A stretch of DNA of 52,303 nucleotides, taken from assembly GCA_026387715.1 (NCBI GenBank), contig JAPLLF010000226.1, positions 1-52,303 on the forward strand, given 5' to 3'. The first letter of the stretch is position 1. Every line of letters begins with the position of its first letter. Positions 49,896 through 52,303 of this stretch are shown here, one piece after another. The DNA is from Pseudomonadota bacterium (GTDB taxonomy: Bacteria; Myxococcota_A; Polyangia; Haliangiales; Haliangiaceae). Under the pieces are notes generated by a model that saw only the letters and a list, made by a program, of their open reading frames with translations, was not told the DNA's origin and ran no database searches. Both the position numbers and the translations under genes were made by a program.

Positions 49896-50687
49896 GTGGG
49901 CGATTCGGTTGCAAAGGCGGTGTTCGGGCTCTTGTTCGAGAGCAGCACCGAATGCCTGTTCATCGTGGATCGCGTGACCACCCAGGTCGTGTCGGTGAAC
50001 GTGCGACTCAGCGAGCTGCTCGCCTACGACACCCACGCCCTCATCGGGACCCTGCTCGAGAACCTCGTCTACGAGCCCGGGCGCGACATCACCATCCCGG
50101 GGCACTACGAGGACGTCGCCCTCCGTCGCAGCGACGACTACCCGGTGTTCGTGGAGCTCGACTGTGCCCACGTCGTCGGCGACCGTGAGCTCACGGCCTA
50201 CGTCGCGCGCGACACGAGCGAGCGCCGGCTGCTCGAGCGCGAGGTCGTCGCCAAGCACTCCGCGCTGTACACCGCCTACGCCGACCTCGAGCGCGCCTAC
50301 GCGCAGCTCGAGGAGACCAAGCGCCTCCTGGAGCATCGCAACCGCGAGGTCGCGATGCTCGCGCTCCGCGCCGGGGTCGGCGAGCTCGTCGCGGGCATCG
50401 CCCACCACCTCAACAACCCCGTCGGCGCGCTGTCGAGCACCGTGCGCCGGATGGCGGTCGAGATCGGCTTCCTCCCCGAAAACCATCAGGTCGTCATGAC
50501 CCGGCTGCTCGATCGGGTCCGACAGATCTCGCGCCGGATCGAATCGAACGTCAACGCCATCGTGAAGGCGAGCCAGTCGACCGTGAAGAGCGGCGGCGAC
50601 CAGCACGAGCTGCCGCACGAGGTCTCCAACGCACTCGCCTCATTCGTCGATCGTCTCGACGACATCTCAACGAAGGAACCGTCATGA
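49896..50687 (+). CDS. PAS-DHp sensor protein lacking a kinase ATPase domain
   Basis: The 263-residue soluble protein has a PAS domain (about 8-110; ECLFIVDRVTTQVVSVNVRL), a coiled coil (112-155), and a dimerisation/phospho-acceptor helix pair with H-box GIAHHLNNPVG (candidate acceptor H170). Sequence ends at 263 without N, G1 or G2 boxes, so it cannot phosphorylate itself in the normal way. It starts with GTG 49896; its stop overlaps the start of the REC-kinase gene (ATGA). The two products probably work together, with the partner's ATPase acting in trans (inference). Confidence 0.85.
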   Translation: MGDSVAKAVFGLLFESSTECLFIVDRVTTQVVSVNVRLSELLAYDTHALIGTLLENLVYEPGRDITIPGHYEDVALRRSDDYPVFVELDCAHVVGDRELTAYVARDTSERRLLEREVVAKHSALYTAYADLERAYAQLEETKRLLEHRNREVAMLALRAGVGELVAGIAHHLNNPVGALSSTVRRMAVEIGFLPENHQVVMTRLLDRVRQISRRIESNVNAIVKASQSTVKSGGDQHELPHEVSNALASFVDRLDDISTKEPS

Positions 50688-52150
50688 AGATCTCCGCGCG
50701 CATTCTGGTCGTCGACGACGACGATCACGTCCGCGAAGCCCTCGTCGACGAGCTGTCGGTGAGCTATCTCGTCGAGGCCGTCGCGTCGGGCGGCGAGGCG
50801 TTCGACGCCCTGTCCACCCAGCAATACGACGTCGTCATCTCGGATCTCAAGATGCCCGATCACGATGGCATCGAGGTGCTCGAGTTCGCGCGCCAGCACC
50901 AGCGCGACGCCGTGCGGGTCCTGCTGACCGGCTATCTCGACGAGCGGGCACACCGGGCGCTGCTCAGTCCGGACGCGCCCTACAAGGTCGGCAAGCCCTG
51001 GCACGACGAGATCGAGGTCGTCGTGCAGCGCGCGCTCGAGCAGCGCGACACCACCCGTCGGCTCAACGCGTCCGTCGAGGACGCGCTCGAGCTGGCGACC
51101 TTCGACGAGGAGCTCCGCCGCACGTCGACCCCGATGGAGCTGTGCGAGACCGTGGTCCGGCGCGCGCTGACCGTCGAAGGCGTGCTCGCGTGCACGACCA
51201 TCGCGCGCAGCGAGGTCGGCGAGCACACGTTCATCGGCGGCCAGGTGGCCAAGGACGGCCCCGGCTGGTACCTCGATCTCCCGCTCGACGCGGACGGCGA
51301 TCTCCGCGTGCGCGCGCGCGGCATCGGCGACGGCGGCCGGCAGCTGGTGACCTACCTCGCGCACCGCGCGCAGCGGCGCTGCGGCGTGCTCGAGGCACGC
51401 GTGTCGTCGGTCCAGAGCGCCGTCGCGGGCGGGCAGCGGGTCAACCACCTGATGCGCCAGGCCACCCTCGGCGCGCTCACCTCCTCGCTGCTCCACGATC
51501 TCGCGTCGACCGTGCAGGCGATGTCGGCCGCCCTGGGCGATCTGACCATCGCCGTCGACGAGCACGACACCGCGATGCTGACCGAGGCCGCGGCCGACGC
51601 GCGCGCGGCGGGCGAGGAGATCGTCCAGCTGTTCGTCCAGATGCGCCGCTTCATCCGCGACGGCGAGGTCACGACGAAGCCGATCCGGATCATCGATCTC
51701 GTGCAGCGCGCGGGGCGACTGGCCGGGGGCTACGTGCGCGAGCGCGCGCAGCTCCGCGTCGCCGAGTTGCCGGACGCGACCGTCGTGGTGTCCGAGCCGC
51801 TGTTCCTCCAGGTGCTCGCGAACCTCCTGCGCAACGCCGCGAACGCGTCGCCGACCCACGGCATCGTCGACCTCAAGGTCGTGGCGAACGACGACGAGGT
51901 GGTGTTCACGGTGATCGACGACGGCCCCGGGGTCGCGCCCGGCATCGCCGATCAGATGTTCGAGGCGTTCGCGAGCAACACGGCCGAGGGCACCGGTCTG
52001 GGGCTGGCGATCTCCGCGTACGTGATGCAGCTGGTCGGCGGGCGCATCGCCTACCGTCGGGCCGCGGATCGCGGGGCCTGCTTCACGGTCTCGCTGCCGC
52101 GCGCGAACAAGCGCGTGCCGACGACGACGATCCCGCCGACCGGCGACTAG
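50684..52150 (+). CDS. REC-containing histidine kinase
   Basis: The 488-residue protein has an N-terminal receiver domain (5-118; D54 acceptor in VVISDLKMPDHD, K104 in VGKPW), a helical/GAF-like middle without known family, and a kinase module with H-box SLLHDLASTVQ (candidate H271), N-box LLRNAANA (N384), G1 DDGPG (412-416) and G2 GTGLGL (436-441). The receiver-first order is the reverse of usual hybrid kinases and suggests that an upstream phosphate source controls the kinase. It is coupled to the PAS-DHp gene and placed at the head of the flagellar locus, so a role in controlling flagellar genes or motility is plausible, as with FleS/FleR, but unproven. Confidence 0.88.
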   Translation: MKISARILVVDDDDHVREALVDELSVSYLVEAVASGGEAFDALSTQQYDVVISDLKMPDHDGIEVLEFARQHQRDAVRVLLTGYLDERAHRALLSPDAPYKVGKPWHDEIEVVVQRALEQRDTTRRLNASVEDALELATFDEELRRTSTPMELCETVVRRALTVEGVLACTTIARSEVGEHTFIGGQVAKDGPGWYLDLPLDADGDLRVRARGIGDGGRQLVTYLAHRAQRRCGVLEARVSSVQSAVAGGQRVNHLMRQATLGALTSSLLHDLASTVQAMSAALGDLTIAVDEHDTAMLTEAAADARAAGEEIVQLFVQMRRFIRDGEVTTKPIRIIDLVQRAGRLAGGYVRERAQLRVAELPDATVVVSEPLFLQVLANLLRNAANASPTHGIVDLKVVANDDEVVFTVIDDGPGVAPGIADQMFEAFASNTAEGTGLGLAISAYVMQLVGGRIAYRRAADRGACFTVSLPRANKRVPTTTIPPTGD

Positions 52151-52218
52151 CCTGCTAGCCTGCTAGGAGTGTGTATGGCGTTGGGCCTCGGCTCGATGTC
52201 GAGGCGAGACCGGATGCG

Positions 52219-52232
52219 GTCCCACGTGGGAC
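52219..52232. repeat. 14-bp perfect palindrome
   Basis: GTCCCACGTGGGAC reads the same on both strands. It lies between the kinase stop and the end of the putative transposase frame, and may be an operator site or part of an insertion-sequence end. Confidence 0.45.
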
Positions 52233-52239
52233 GAGTCCG

Positions 52240-52303
52240 TCAGGCTGCAAGCAGCAGGGTTGGCGTCTTCGCCTTCACCGAGCGCCACAGCTTGAGCAGG
52301 TTG
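52240..52303 (-). CDS. Possible transposase C-terminus (partial)
   Basis: The minus-strand frame entering from the window edge ends NLLKLWRSVKAKTPTLLLAA and a TGA at 52240-52242. An NLLKLWR-like helix followed by a short basic tail is common at the C-terminus of insertion-sequence transposases. Only 20 residues are visible, so this is tentative. Confidence 0.3.
   Translation of the reverse strand, partial: NLLKLWRSVKAKTPTLLLAA

Overview
This is a very GC-rich, gene-dense bacterial window dominated by an almost complete flagellar gene cluster of about 31 kb (roughly 18.8-49.8 kb, all on the minus strand). It is followed and preceded by genes for pseudaminic-acid-type sugar synthesis, signalling proteins and housekeeping genes. 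The codon usage, the TIGR02996-type 'repeat-companion' domain next to a degenerate protein kinase fold, the lipoproteins with Asp/Pro-rich N-termini, and the flagellar gene order suggest a deltaproteobacterium-like lineage, most plausibly Myxococcota (Kofleriaceae/Polyangia-like). That placement is an inference, not something a marker gene in the window proves.

Layout. 0-10.6 kb: N-terminal half of a Lon protease, a GlsB/YeaQ-type membrane protein, a pseudokinase/TIGR02996 protein, a GAF-GAF-histidine kinase-REC hybrid divergent from a RIO-family kinase, a single-domain response regulator, a nitrilase-family amidohydrolase, a DUF1345 membrane protein, a 39-residue membrane peptide with a strong Shine-Dalgarno, an MlaC-like phospholipid-binding protein and two putative lipoproteins. 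10.6-18.8 kb: a plus-strand, translationally coupled operon (frameshifted FliL-like lipoprotein, PseI-type synthase, Pse-associated methylase, SpsF-type cytidylyltransferase, Maf/MptE-like flagellin glycosyltransferase) faces a minus-strand set (PseG, PseB, PseC). Together they encode most of the route to CMP-pseudaminic acid and its transfer to flagellin. No PseH acetyltransferase is present in the window.

18.8-49.8 kb: reading down the minus strand, flgB-flgC-fliE-fliF-fliG-fliH-fliI-fliJ-fliK-flgD-flgE, a rho-independent terminator, fliM-fliN-fliO-fliP-fliQ-fliR, a ~970-bp repeat-rich non-coding gap, flhB-flhA-flhF-flhG-fliA-flgF-flgG-flgA-flgH-flgI-flgJ(M23 fusion)-flgM-flgN-flgK-flgL-fliC-fliD-fliS-fliT-like. 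Most junctions overlap by 1-4 bp. FlhF/FlhG imply polar placement of the flagellum; FlgH/FlgI (L and P rings) show a Gram-negative envelope. Absent from the window: motA/motB, chemotaxis genes, a canonical fliL and a sigma-54 activator. flgK carries a frame disruption at a 12-bp palindrome.

49.9-52.3 kb: divergent from flgB is a coupled pair of signalling genes, a PAS-DHp protein without an ATPase domain followed by a REC-DHp-ATPase protein. The last bases look like the C-terminus of a transposase on the minus strand. No rRNA, tRNA or CRISPR array was seen.
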